From NCBI GenBank assembly GCA_013298215.1, contig JAAFKE010000009.1, positions 43,489-107,488 of the forward strand: 64,000 nt of DNA, given 5' to 3'. The stretch's first letter is position 1, and each line of letters starts with the position of its first letter. The DNA comes from Cytophagales bacterium. Its GTDB lineage: Bacteria > Bacteroidota > Bacteroidia > Cytophagales > Spirosomataceae. The notes beneath the pieces are model-generated. The model saw nothing but the letters and a program-made list of their open reading frames with translations, was not told where the DNA came from and did not search any database. Shown one piece after another: positions 8,527-16,933 of this stretch. Position numbers and translations under genes: made by a program.

Positions 8527-9318
8527 TTATTCGTTGGCGTTTGAGCTGGGTGCGCGGATGATTCCGCGCTCTGAGTTGCGGATAAAGTTCACAATTTCGT
8601 CGCGCTCGTTCGACGGTTGTAGTTCTAACTCAATGCGCGAGAGTGCCTCGGTGTTGTTTAGTCCGCGCAAATAAATGTAGCGGTACAACTCCTGTATTTC
8701 GTTTATTTTTTCGTTAGAAAGCCCTCGGCGGCGCATTCCGATGGAGTTTATGCCCGCGTAGGACAGCGGCTCGCGGGCGGCTTTGGTGTAGGGCGGCACG
8801 TCTTTTCGGATCAACGACCCGCCCGAAACCATGGCGTGTGCGCCAATTTTGACAAACTGGTGCACTGCGCTCACCGCGCTGATAATGGCCCAGTCGCCCA
8901 CCTGCACGTGCCCGGCCATTTGCACGGTGTTGCCAATAATGCAGTGGTCGCCGATTCGGCAATCGTGGGCCACGTGGGCGTAGGCCATCACGAGGCAGTC
9001 TTTGCCAATTTCGGTTTTCCAGTGTTCTTCGGTGCCCCGGCTCACGGTGGCAAACTCCCGGATCGTCGTGCCGTCGCCGATGAAGGTAAGGGTATATTCG
9101 CCGTGGTATTTGAGGTCTTGCGGCACGCCCGATATAATGGCTCCCGAGTATATTTTGCAATTTTTTCCGATCCTCGAACCCTCGTTAATAACAGCGTGCG
9201 AGCCTATCCAGGTGCCCTCGCCAATTTCTACGTCTTTGTGAATAACGGCAAATGGTTCAATTACAACGTTTTGCGCTATTTTTGCTCCAGGATGTATGTA
9301 TGCTAATGGTTGTAACAT
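8527..9318 (-). CDS. lpxA: Acyl-[ACP]--UDP-N-acetylglucosamine O-acyltransferase
   Basis: LpxA performs the first step of lipid A synthesis, adding a 3-hydroxyacyl chain to UDP-GlcNAc in the cytoplasm. The protein is a left-handed beta helix of hexapeptide repeats (for example the IEPFAVIHKDVEIGEGTWIG region) with the catalytic His in AHVAHDCRIGDHC and the usual helical C-terminal third. The start is set at the Met of MLQPLAYIHPGAK (9318), the family's normal N-terminus, giving 263 residues. A longer reading to 9354 would overlap the stop of lpxC-fabZ. It is the last gene of the lpxD, lpxC-fabZ, lpxA series, 32 nt after the fusion gene. Confidence 0.95.
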   Translation of the reverse strand: MLQPLAYIHPGAKIAQNVVIEPFAVIHKDVEIGEGTWIGSHAVINEGSRIGKNCKIYSGAIISGVPQDLKYHGEYTLTFIGDGTTIREFATVSRGTEEHWKTEIGKDCLVMAYAHVAHDCRIGDHCIIGNTVQMAGHVQVGDWAIISAVSAVHQFVKIGAHAMVSGGSLIRKDVPPYTKAAREPLSYAGINSIGMRRRGLSNEKINEIQELYRYIYLRGLNNTEALSRIELELQPSNERDEIVNFIRNSERGIIRAPSSNANE

Positions 9319-9350
9319 TTCAAATAAATAAGTGGGCCGATGCCCTTGGA

Positions 9351-10745
9351 TCATTTTTTTCTAACTAAACTGGCCGTCATGTCGGCCTCGCAAACAAGTT
9401 GGCCGCCCACGTACCCGGCTCCGTGCATTTTCACAATTCCGCGTTTGATCGGAAACGTAAACTCACATTTAAAAATTACTGTGTCGCCAGGCACCACGTT
9501 GCGCCTGAAACGGCAGTTTTCGATGGCGGCCAAGAACGTCCAGTAGTTTTCGGGGTCGGCGGTGGTGCTGAGTGCCAAAATAGCCCCCGTTTGGGCCATG
9601 GCTTCCAGCTGCATAACGCCTGGCATAATCGGATTATTGGGAAAATGCCCCGTAAAATAGGGTTCGTTCATCGTCACGTTTTTCACCCCGGCCACGCTCT
9701 GTTCGTCCAAATAATAAATCTTGTCGATCATCAGAAACGGGTAGCGGTGGGGTATCATCTGGGCAATGCGGTTTATGTCCATCACGGCGGGCATCCGAGG
9801 GTCGTAGGGCGGCACGGCACTTTTGGCCAGCTTCATGAGTTTTTTTATTTTTTTGGCCATGGCCACATTGGCGGCGTGGCCAGGTCGGGCGGCCAAAATC
9901 TGGGCTTTAATGGGGCGGCCTACCAGTGCCAAGTCGCCCAGCACGTCGAGCAGTTTGTGCCGCGCCATTTCGTTGGGGTAGTTCAGCTCTAAGTTGTTGA
10001 GAATACCCTCCTGTTTATTAACCGCAATTTTGGGTTTGTTGAGCAACTTGGCCAAATGTTCGAGTTCTTCATCGTTCACTTCGCGGTCCACAATCACGAT
10101 GGCGTTGGTCAGGTCGCCGCCTTTAATGAGGTTTTGTTTGTGCAGCATTTCTAACTCGTGCAAAAAACAAAACGTGCGGCTACGGGCTATTTCTTGCTCA
10201 AACAGCGTAATGTTATTGAGCGAAGCGTGCTGGCTACTGATAACGCGCGAGTTGTAATCGACCATCACCGTCATTCTGTAATCGTTGAGCGGTAGGGCGG
10301 CGATCTCAATGCCCATCTCGTCGTTCACGTAGTGTACATACTCGGGTATTTCAAAGTAGTTGCGAGATGCGTTTTGTTCTTCAAAGCCCGCGTCGTGGAG
10401 TGCTTCCACAAACTTAATGGCGCTGCCGTCCATAATGGGCGGTTCGGGGCCGTCCAATTGTATGAGTACGTTGTCTATCTGCAAACCAACCAGGGCGGCC
10501 AACACGTGTTCGCAGGTATGAATCCGCGCCCCGTTTTGCTCCAATACCGTACTACGCGAGGTGTCCACTACGTTATCTACGTCGGCATCGACGGTTGGTT
10601 GGTTGGGCAGGTCTATGCGTTGAAATTTATAGCCGTGGTTGATGGGTGCTGGCACAAAGGTCATCGTTGCCGCAACGCCCGTGTGCAAGCCCACACCCGA
10701 CAGCGTGACCGATTTCTGAATGGTTTGTTGTTTAATGTTGAGCAT
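9351..10745 (-). CDS. lpxC/fabZ: Bifunctional UDP-3-O-acyl-GlcNAc deacetylase / 3-hydroxyacyl-ACP dehydratase
   Basis: A 464-residue fusion typical of Bacteroidota. Residues 1 to about 300 are LpxC, the zinc deacetylase that commits sugar to lipid A; zinc ligands are visible in HTCEHVLAAL and in MARHKLLDVLGD. Residues about 320-464 are FabZ, a hot-dog dehydratase of fatty-acid elongation, with PHRYPFLMIDKI and the catalytic His and Glu in GHFPNNPIMPG and QLEAMAQ. The fusion joins two enzymes competing for the same hydroxyacyl-ACP pool. It starts 5 nt after the stop of lpxD, so the genes are surely co-transcribed. Confidence 0.97.
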   Translation of the reverse strand: MLNIKQQTIQKSVTLSGVGLHTGVAATMTFVPAPINHGYKFQRIDLPNQPTVDADVDNVVDTSRSTVLEQNGARIHTCEHVLAALVGLQIDNVLIQLDGPEPPIMDGSAIKFVEALHDAGFEEQNASRNYFEIPEYVHYVNDEMGIEIAALPLNDYRMTVMVDYNSRVISSQHASLNNITLFEQEIARSRTFCFLHELEMLHKQNLIKGGDLTNAIVIVDREVNDEELEHLAKLLNKPKIAVNKQEGILNNLELNYPNEMARHKLLDVLGDLALVGRPIKAQILAARPGHAANVAMAKKIKKLMKLAKSAVPPYDPRMPAVMDINRIAQMIPHRYPFLMIDKIYYLDEQSVAGVKNVTMNEPYFTGHFPNNPIMPGVMQLEAMAQTGAILALSTTADPENYWTFLAAIENCRFRRNVVPGDTVIFKCEFTFPIKRGIVKMHGAGYVGGQLVCEADMTASLVRKK

Positions 10746-10750
10746 CTTTT

Positions 10751-11791
10751 TTAATGGATGTTGTCTTTAAGCTGTTTTTCTAACTCTAAAATGCGTCTCT
10801 CTAATTCGGGTAGCCGCCGCAGTACTGCCAACGATCTTAGGCTGTCTTTGAGCTGGATAACGGGCGTGCCATTGAGCGAAAGGCCCTCTTTTTTGATGTC
10901 GCGGTTCACGCCCGACTGTGCGCCCACTTGGGTTCGGTTGGCCACCGTTACGTGGCCTGCTATGCCAATTTGCCCCGCAAAAACGCAATTCTCACCAATT
11001 TTCGACGACCCCGCAATGCCCGTCTGCGAGGCAATAACGGTATTTTTGCCTATCTCCACGTTGTGGGCTATCTGCACCAAATTGTCGATCTTTACGCCCT
11101 GCCTTATAATGGTCGAGCCCATTGTGGCGCAATCGATGGTTGTGTTTGCGCCAATGCTCACGTGGTCTTCTATCACTACGTTGCCCAACTGCGGGATCGT
11201 TCTGTACGAACCGTCGGGTTGGGGCGCAAAGCCAAAGCCGTCGCTTCCGATGACCACATTGGCAAAAATACGGCAGTGGTTTCCAATGTGGGTGTTGTCG
11301 TATATTTTCACGCCGGCGTGCAGCACCGTGCCGTTGCCCACGCGCACGTTGTCGCCGATGTAGGCTTGCGGATAGATCAGTACGTCGTTGCCGATTGTGC
11401 AATTTTTGCCAATGTACGAAAAAGCACCTCGGTAGCCTCCCGTGCCAATGCTCGTGCCCGCGCCCACGTGCGAGGGTTGTTCAACGCCCGATTTGTTGTA
11501 CTTAACTATTTTTTCGTATTGTTCCAACAACTGCGTGAAGGCCGAGTAGGCGTTTTCGACCCTGATTAGGGTGGCAGAAATTGCTTTCTTGGCCTCGAAA
11601 GTTTTGTTCACAATCACCGCCGACGACTCCGTTTCGTAGATAAACGATTCGTATTTTAGGTTGGCCAGAAACGAAATGCTCCCCGTCTTACCCTCTTCTA
11701 TTTTTGATAATCGGCTTATTTTGAGGTCGTTATCACCTTCAATTTCACCATTCAGCAGGGTAGCTATTTGTCCAGCGGTGAGTTCCATCAA
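10751..11791 (-). CDS. lpxD: UDP-3-O-acylglucosamine N-acyltransferase
   Basis: LpxD adds the second, N-linked acyl chain in lipid A synthesis. The 346-residue protein has the expected plan: an N-terminal uridine-binding domain (about 1-100), a long hexapeptide-repeat beta helix (about 110-300) with the catalytic His in DNLVQIAHNVEIGKNT, and a C-terminal helix rich in charged residues. Two adjacent Met codons begin the frame (MMEL), and either may be used. It lies 24 nt after an HD-domain gene and directly in front of lpxC-fabZ on the same strand. Confidence 0.96.
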   Translation of the reverse strand: MMELTAGQIATLLNGEIEGDNDLKISRLSKIEEGKTGSISFLANLKYESFIYETESSAVIVNKTFEAKKAISATLIRVENAYSAFTQLLEQYEKIVKYNKSGVEQPSHVGAGTSIGTGGYRGAFSYIGKNCTIGNDVLIYPQAYIGDNVRVGNGTVLHAGVKIYDNTHIGNHCRIFANVVIGSDGFGFAPQPDGSYRTIPQLGNVVIEDHVSIGANTTIDCATMGSTIIRQGVKIDNLVQIAHNVEIGKNTVIASQTGIAGSSKIGENCVFAGQIGIAGHVTVANRTQVGAQSGVNRDIKKEGLSLNGTPVIQLKDSLRSLAVLRRLPELERRILELEKQLKDNIH

Positions 11792-11815
11792 ATGAGTTTT
11801 GAGGTATTTATTTCG

Positions 11816-13042
11816 TTACAAAGTTACGTCTTTCGCCCAACAAATATAGTATTTTCTGACTATATTACTCAGTGCTTTAATGGTAGGTAGGTCCGACGCT
11901 TCGGCAATATCGCGGACGCTACCGTCTTTCATTTTAACAAAAATCCGCTCGCTGCTCGTCAAATATGCGGCGTTGGTAGATTGCCCCTCGACCACAAAAT
12001 AGGGTAGCTCGTCCGTTGCGACGCCCGCCCCGCGCAGTAGCTCGCCGATCTCAGTACGTTTTTCGGGCGCAAATGGTGTGTCCGAGAACTGAATTTTGTA
12101 CAAACGCCGCTCCAACAACATTCCACAGATCGTACTCAGCACTGGGTCGGGGTGTTTTGCCCACGCTTTCAGGCACGCCCACACGTCGTAATCGTCCAAT
12201 TGCGTAAACGCTTGGAGGTACTTGGGCGTGTTCTCAAAGTCTTCGAGTAGCACGTTTTGGGTCAAAAAAGTCAAAAAATCGGGTAGCGCCCACACCGTAT
12301 CGCCCGCCCTCAGCAGCTCACGCGCCCTGTTTATGGCCTGCACCAACATGGTTTCGGCGCAGGTGGAGGTCTTGTGCAAATATACCTGCCAGTACATAAG
12401 TCGGCGGGCGTTCAAAAAATTTTCTATGCTCAATATTCCTTTTATTTCAACCACCAACTGGTCGTTGCACACATCCAACATCTTAATGATCCGCTCCGTG
12501 CCGATTGCCCCCTCGGCCACGCCCGTAAAAAAACAGTCACGGTTTAGGTAGTCCATTCTGTCCATGTCTAACTGACTGGAAATGAGTTGATGAAAAAAAC
12601 GCCGTGGGTACGAGTCCTCAAACATTTGAATGGCCATTTCGAGTTTTCCGTTCATTTGTTGGTTGAGTTCCTTCATAATTTGCAACGAAATGCGCTCGTG
12701 CGGAACGTGGCTCAAAATACTGTCTTCGAGCACGTGCGAGAACGGCCCGTGGCCTACATCATGCAGTAGAATAGCTATTTGGGCGGCTTCGCCTTCGGCC
12801 TGCTCAATGTGCTGGCCTTTTTCGCGCAGCGTTGCCAGGGCCTGCCCCATTAGGTGCATGGCCCCGAGTGCGTGGTGGAAGCGCGTGTGCAAAGCCCCCG
12901 GATAAACATACTCCGCCATGCCCAACTGCTTGATGCGCCGCAACCGCTGAAAGTACGGGTGTTCGATCAGGTCAAAAATAAGGTCGGTTGGCACGGAAAT
13001 AAATCCGTAAACGGGGTCATTAAAAATCTTACGTTTGTTCAC
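11816..13042 (-). CDS. HD-domain phosphohydrolase (dGTPase-like)
   Basis: A 408-residue metal-dependent phosphohydrolase of the HD superfamily, related to deoxynucleoside triphosphate hydrolases. The signature starts with YFQRLRRIKQLG and TRFHHALGAMHLM, then AILLHDVGHGPFSHVLE, which carries the metal-binding His-Asp pair. The closing Asp lies in SSQLDMDRMDYLNRDC. Proteins of this type commonly precede lpxD in Bacteroidota, as here, though a functional link to lipid A is not established. The actual nucleotide substrate is inferred, not shown. Confidence 0.88.
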   Translation of the reverse strand: MNKRKIFNDPVYGFISVPTDLIFDLIEHPYFQRLRRIKQLGMAEYVYPGALHTRFHHALGAMHLMGQALATLREKGQHIEQAEGEAAQIAILLHDVGHGPFSHVLEDSILSHVPHERISLQIMKELNQQMNGKLEMAIQMFEDSYPRRFFHQLISSQLDMDRMDYLNRDCFFTGVAEGAIGTERIIKMLDVCNDQLVVEIKGILSIENFLNARRLMYWQVYLHKTSTCAETMLVQAINRARELLRAGDTVWALPDFLTFLTQNVLLEDFENTPKYLQAFTQLDDYDVWACLKAWAKHPDPVLSTICGMLLERRLYKIQFSDTPFAPEKRTEIGELLRGAGVATDELPYFVVEGQSTNAAYLTSSERIFVKMKDGSVRDIAEASDLPTIKALSNIVRKYYICWAKDVTL

Positions 13043-13185
13043 GGGGGTGGCAAGTAATAATGTTGAATTTTGAATGAATGAATGATCGAATAAATATCTG
13101 ATGATAAGATAGTTGCAAAATGTAAAATGTCGATTATTCAGTTACGTTTACTTAGTTTTGAAACTTAAAAGTAGCTTTTTTAACG

Positions 13186-13217
13186 CACGAAGGCCAACCT
13201 TTCGGCTGGCCTTCGTG
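13186..13217 (-). terminator. Hairpin downstream of rpsG
   Basis: CACGAAGGCCAACC pairs with GGCTGGCCTTCGTG around a TTTC loop (one weak position near the loop), about 30 nt past the rpsG stop. A T run follows on the plus strand, and only a short one on the minus strand, so termination efficiency for rpsG is uncertain. Confidence 0.6.
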
Positions 13218-13245
13218 TCCATTTTTGCAAAATACTTTACTTGAC

Positions 13246-13713
13246 TTAGAACCGGAAGTGCGAGAACGCCTTGTTGGCCTCGGCCATGCGGTGGGTATCG
13301 TCTTTTTTCTTGACCGATGCCCCCTCGCCTTTGGCTGCTGCTATGATCTCGGCCGCCAAGCGGTCGGTCATGTTTTTCTCGCCGCGCAAACGCGCGTACT
13401 TTATCATCCACTTCATTCCCAACGACACCTTACGGTCGGCGCGAACTTCGGTCGGAACCTGGAAGTTGGCTCCACCCACGCGGCGGCTTTTCACCTCCAC
13501 GGTTGGCATAACGTTGTTGAGTGCCTTGCGCCACATTTCTAATGAGTTCTCTTTGGTTTTGGTTTCAACAATTTCCAAAGCTCCGTAGAAAATCGAGTAG
13601 GCGGTTGTCTTTTTGCCGTCGAACATCAAATTGTTCACAAATTTCGTCACCAGTATGTCCTTAAATTTAGGATCGGGCAACACGTATCTCTTTTTTGGTT
13701 TTGCTTTTCTCAT
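13246..13713 (-). CDS. rpsG: 30S ribosomal protein S7
   Basis: A 155-residue S7, which binds the 3' domain of 16S rRNA and nucleates assembly of the 30S head. The sequence starts [20 protein letters not shown], then has the signature region [20 protein letters not shown], and ends with [20 protein letters not shown]. Length is normal. It follows rpsL by about 106 nt. The usual next gene of the str operon, fusA, is not present: a hairpin follows instead. Confidence 0.97.
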   Translation of the reverse strand: MRKAKPKKRYVLPDPKFKDILVTKFVNNLMFDGKKTTAYSIFYGALEIVETKTKENSLEMWRKALNNVMPTVEVKSRRVGGANFQVPTEVRADRKVSLGMKWMIKYARLRGEKNMTDRLAAEIIAAAKGEGASVKKKDDTHRMAEANKAFSHFRF

Positions 13714-13819
13714 TGCATTTTTTTTTGAAACAGGTTTCGTTTAAAACTAATTCATGCCCAAACTTGGGCATTACTTCCCTTTATGCCAGCGTTTCTACTA
13801 AAAAACGCGGCCAGTGGGT

Positions 13820-14242
13820 TTACTTCTTCTTCTTGGCAGGTGCACCTTTTGTAGGGGCGGCTACTTGGCCTGGCTTAGGGCGTTTTGTGCCATAAACCGA
13901 CCGCGACTGCTTGCGGCCAGCCACACCAGCGGTGTCTAATGCCCCACGGATAATGTGGTAACGCACACCTGGCAGGTCTTTTACCCGGCCACCGCGCACC
14001 AACACAATCGAGTGCTCTTGCAGGTTGTGGCCTTCGCCTGGGATGTAGGCGTTTATCTCACGCATGTTGCTCAGGCGCACACGGGCAACTTTGCGCAATG
14101 CCGAGTTTGGCTTCTTTGGCGTGGTGGTATATACACGAGTACATACGCCACGACGTTGCGGGCAAGAATCAAGGGCTGGAGATTTCGATTTCCAGTTCAG
14201 TTGTTCTCTGCCCTTACGTACTAACTGTTGTATAGTAGGCAT
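13820..14242 (-). CDS. rpsL: 30S ribosomal protein S12
   Basis: S12 sits at the decoding centre and helps monitor codon-anticodon pairing. The 140-residue protein contains the conserved [20 protein letters not shown] block, the Lys-rich site altered in streptomycin resistance, and the [20 protein letters not shown] block. The C-terminus carries an extra Lys- and Pro-rich tail ([16 protein letters not shown]). It is the first gene of an rpsL-rpsG pair, preceded by a strong promoter at 14304-14333. Confidence 0.97.
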   Translation of the reverse strand: MPTIQQLVRKGREQLNWKSKSPALDSCPQRRGVCTRVYTTTPKKPNSALRKVARVRLSNMREINAYIPGEGHNLQEHSIVLVRGGRVKDLPGVRYHIIRGALDTAGVAGRKQSRSVYGTKRPKPGQVAAPTKGAPAKKKK

Positions 14243-14303
14243 TTAATTGTTTTTAGAATTTGTAAAAAAAATGAAAACGACGTATTAAGTCAAAAATGGA
14301 GTG

Positions 14304-14333
14304 CAAAATTACGGAAACCCCGCCAAAAAGCAA
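14304..14333 (-). promoter_or_regulatory. rpsL promoter (TTG-N19-TAATTTTG)
   Basis: On the minus strand TTG (14331-14333) is followed after 19 nt by TAATTTTG (14304-14311), a full match to the Bacteroidota -33/-7 promoter. The leader to rpsL would be about 60 nt. Confidence 0.75.
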
Positions 14334-14370
14334 GGTTGGGGCGTGGTTTTTTTAGAAAATAGGTGCTATA

Positions 14371-14889
14371 TCAAGCCCCCAACGATTTTTTGATCTCTCG
14401 AATGCGTTCATTGAAGACCATTTTCTTGAAATCTACGTCCTGCAAGCAAATCGTTTGCAGGTAGTTCATCACCGATGGTAGGTGGGGGCGGCGTTTGCCC
14501 GAGCCCACGTCGATGAACTTAGACGTAACCCAAAGCACGTTTTTCAGTTCTTGGCGGTCGTCGGAGGTCATGTAGTACTCGGTTACGATGGTGTCTTGGT
14601 CGAAATAAATGAGCCTTGACACAATCCGCACCCATTCGCTCACCTGGGCGGGCCGAACGTATGAAATCTGGTGCTGGTATACCACCCAACTGGTTTGGGT
14701 TTCGGTAAACATGCGGCCAAAACTAAAATCGTAGAGCGTGGCTACTTGGTCTTCGCGGGCGTTGAAATAGTAGTCAAAATACTTTGAGTTGTTCAGGTGG
14801 TTGAGCGGGTCGCAGTCCTGAAACCGAATAATGACCCGCGATTCGGGTTCTTTCGGGTAAATTTTGTCTAATTGCGGGTCAAAAAACAT
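14371..14889 (-). CDS. Acyl-CoA thioesterase, hot-dog fold (4HBT family)
   Basis: A 172-residue single hot-dog domain protein of the 4-hydroxybenzoyl-CoA/acyl-CoA thioesterase type. The motif IRFQDCDPLNHLNNSKYFDY (about residues 21-40) holds the Asp-Asn-rich active-site segment of this family, and later strands are typical (SYVRPAQVSEWVRIVSRLIY). It probably hydrolyses an acyl-CoA thioester; chain-length preference is unknown. Its start overlaps the end of the upstream methyltransferase gene by 11 nt, so the two are translated from one message. Confidence 0.8.
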   Translation of the reverse strand: MFFDPQLDKIYPKEPESRVIIRFQDCDPLNHLNNSKYFDYYFNAREDQVATLYDFSFGRMFTETQTSWVVYQHQISYVRPAQVSEWVRIVSRLIYFDQDTIVTEYYMTSDDRQELKNVLWVTSKFIDVGSGKRRPHLPSVMNYLQTICLQDVDFKKMVFNERIREIKKSLGA

Positions 14890-16084
14890 GGGGGTTGGTT
14901 ATTTTTTTGGTCACTATTACGCGTTTGTCGCCGTTGTGGAGCGTGGTGGCCAGCAGGTAGGTGTCGCCACCGTCTTTGAGGCCGAGTTTTTGTTTCAAAT
15001 CTTCGGTTTTCATCGGGAAGTTCCGCGTCGTTAGGTGTGCTTTGCCGTTGGGCAGGTGCGTTTGTACCTCTTTTTTGTCGGCGCGGCAAACGGCCATTAC
15101 TTCAAAAATACGCCCCGCAAAATTGGCCACTAAGTTTTGAGAAGTATACAAATGGCTGTGAAGCCCAATCTTTAAAACCCCAAACCGCTCCGCAGTGGTT
15201 TTGAAAGCACCCGCTTTCAGCATGGCCGCGTTGGGTTCGTAGAGGTATTTTAGGGGGGCGCTGAAAGCCACACTCGCCGTCTTTTCGAGGGCGGGATCAA
15301 AGCAAAAAACGTTCGTTTGGTGTGTTGTCGATAGGTTTACGGCTACGAAAAGAACTGTTTTGGCAACGGGTTCTATGAGCAGAAGAACTTCTTTTACTTC
15401 GTTATCTACGGCCACCACGTGAATCTGTACGACGTGACCGCTAAGATCGCGCTGGGCTTGGGTGAGGTCTATGAGCGGCGACACCTTCACGATTACCCGC
15501 CTGGCGTATTGCAACAAAACGCCCAGGTGCTGGCTTATGCTGGGTTCGTAGTCGGCCATGCGCACCAATTTTTGGTTGGCGTTGCCCCGGCGGTGGGGAT
15601 CCAAATAAATGGTTGTTTTTGGCGCATCGGCTTCGTCGAAGGCCTGCTCAAAGGCCATCCCGTGCCTAACTTCCACGTTTGTTAGTTCGAGGGTTTCAAA
15701 ATTATGGGCGGCAGTTTGTGCCAGTGCCGCGTCGCGTTCTACGTACACCACCCGCCGCGCCGCGCCCGCAAACGCGCAGGTGTCCACGCCCATACCGCCA
15801 GTGAGGTCTATGACCACCTCGGAGTCGATCAGCGAGGCTTTGTATTGGGCCGTTGGTTCGGAGGATGCTTGCTCTACCGACAACGACGCTGGAAAAACCA
15901 GTTGGGCGTTGGCGTACCAGGTGGGTAGTTTGGTTTTGGCTTTTTGGCGCGCCCGAATCTGCTCGGCCATTTTTTGGGCGTGGAGGCCAGGGGGTGCTTT
16001 GGCCAGCAGCAGTTTGGTTACGTCTGCGTCGAGATTGGCACGTATAAAATCTACTTCAACTTCGGTTAGCCCCACGTCTGGCAT
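14879..16084 (-). CDS. Class I SAM-dependent methyltransferase with THUMP-like C-terminal domain
   Basis: A 401-residue protein of a Bacteroidota family annotated as THUMP-like methyltransferase. A helical N-terminal region (about 1-90) is followed by a Rossmann domain with SAM motif I in VIDLTGGMGVDTCAFA, the Asp/Glu strand VVYVERD and the motif IV-like TTIYLDPHRRGN. The C-terminal 100 residues form a small ferredoxin-like/THUMP-like domain, suggesting an RNA substrate (inference). Its 3' end overlaps the thioesterase start by 11 nt, and a peptidase gene lies 9 nt upstream, so three genes form one transcription unit. Confidence 0.8.
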   Translation of the reverse strand: MPDVGLTEVEVDFIRANLDADVTKLLLAKAPPGLHAQKMAEQIRARQKAKTKLPTWYANAQLVFPASLSVEQASSEPTAQYKASLIDSEVVIDLTGGMGVDTCAFAGAARRVVYVERDAALAQTAAHNFETLELTNVEVRHGMAFEQAFDEADAPKTTIYLDPHRRGNANQKLVRMADYEPSISQHLGVLLQYARRVIVKVSPLIDLTQAQRDLSGHVVQIHVVAVDNEVKEVLLLIEPVAKTVLFVAVNLSTTHQTNVFCFDPALEKTASVAFSAPLKYLYEPNAAMLKAGAFKTTAERFGVLKIGLHSHLYTSQNLVANFAGRIFEVMAVCRADKKEVQTHLPNGKAHLTTRNFPMKTEDLKQKLGLKDGGDTYLLATTLHNGDKRVIVTKKITNPHVF

Positions 16085-16093
16085 CTGGTTGGG

Positions 16094-16828
16094 TTAGCGC
16101 AACACGCCAGTTTGATCGAAGAGCGGCTCCATCCATTCGTTGGGCAGGCGCTGAACCGCATTGTTGAGCAGCAGCCGCCACTGGTGGGTGAGCTGGGTGA
16201 GGTCTTCTTTCTCGAAACGGTGTTCGTGAATTTGGTAGCTGTCGCGCTCATAAATGGCCACGTCAATCGGGTAATCCACGTCGTTGGCACTTACGTAGGT
16301 GGCATCGAACGAGAGCAAACCCATTTTGAGGGCTTCCTGCATGGTGGTGTCAAACTTAAGGCTTCGGTACAGCAGTGGTTTGCCGTAGCCAGAATTGCCA
16401 ATGATAAAAAACGGAGAACTTTCGCCAACCTCCACCCAGTTGCCCTCGGGATAGAGCAAAAAAAGTTTATGTTCGGCGTCTTTTTCTAACTGCCCCCCAA
16501 CAATTGCGTACAGATTAAAGCCCAGCCCAGCGCTTTCTAAGGCTTCTTTGTCTTCGTTGGCAACGCGCCTCACCTGCTGGCCCAAGGCATTGACGGCCTT
16601 GTAGAGCTTGTCGAAATGGTTGTTGTTTTCTTCGAGGGCCTCGTGGAAGTACGTGATGGCCTTGTCGCGCACTGAGCGCAGCCCCGACGTCATAATAAAC
16701 AGCGAGTGGTGTTCGACCTGGTGGATGGATATTTTTTTATTGACCGATACCTCCGAACCCGACGTGAGCCGCGAATCGGCCAAGGCCACCAAACCAGATG
16801 CTACTCTTACGCCCAAGCAATACGTCAT
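16094..16828 (-). CDS. Proteasome-type peptidase of the Anbu class
   Basis: A 244-residue N-terminal-nucleophile hydrolase resembling Anbu, a bacterial relative of proteasome beta subunits and HslV. It begins MTYCLGVRV, so removal of Met exposes Thr as nucleophile. Asp18 (LADSRL) and a Lys at 31/32 fit the supporting residues. The rest follows the family (MTSGLRSVRDKAITYF, GYGKPLLYRSL). Anbu genes often neighbour ATP-grasp, alpha-E and transglutaminase genes; none is here. Instead it heads a three-gene minus-strand unit with an RNA-methyltransferase-like gene and a thioesterase. The target is unknown. Confidence 0.8.
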   Translation of the reverse strand: MTYCLGVRVASGLVALADSRLTSGSEVSVNKKISIHQVEHHSLFIMTSGLRSVRDKAITYFHEALEENNNHFDKLYKAVNALGQQVRRVANEDKEALESAGLGFNLYAIVGGQLEKDAEHKLFLLYPEGNWVEVGESSPFFIIGNSGYGKPLLYRSLKFDTTMQEALKMGLLSFDATYVSANDVDYPIDVAIYERDSYQIHEHRFEKEDLTQLTHQWRLLLNNAVQRLPNEWMEPLFDQTGVLR

Positions 16829-16921
16829 TTTTCTGAGGGTTTATTGAATGCGAATATAGTACAAAAAAGGGCGTATCTCCAAAAGTTCGGGCCAAGCTAC
16901 TGCAAACCGCGCAGAATTTCT

Positions 16922-16929
16922 TAGTTTTG
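16922..16929 (+). promoter_or_regulatory. -7 promoter box TAGTTTTG before nusB
   Basis: TAGTTTTG matches TAnnTTTG and lies only four bases (CGGC) before the nusB ATG, implying a leaderless or nearly leaderless message. I do not see a clear -33 TTG. Confidence 0.5.
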
Positions 16930-16933
16930 CGGC

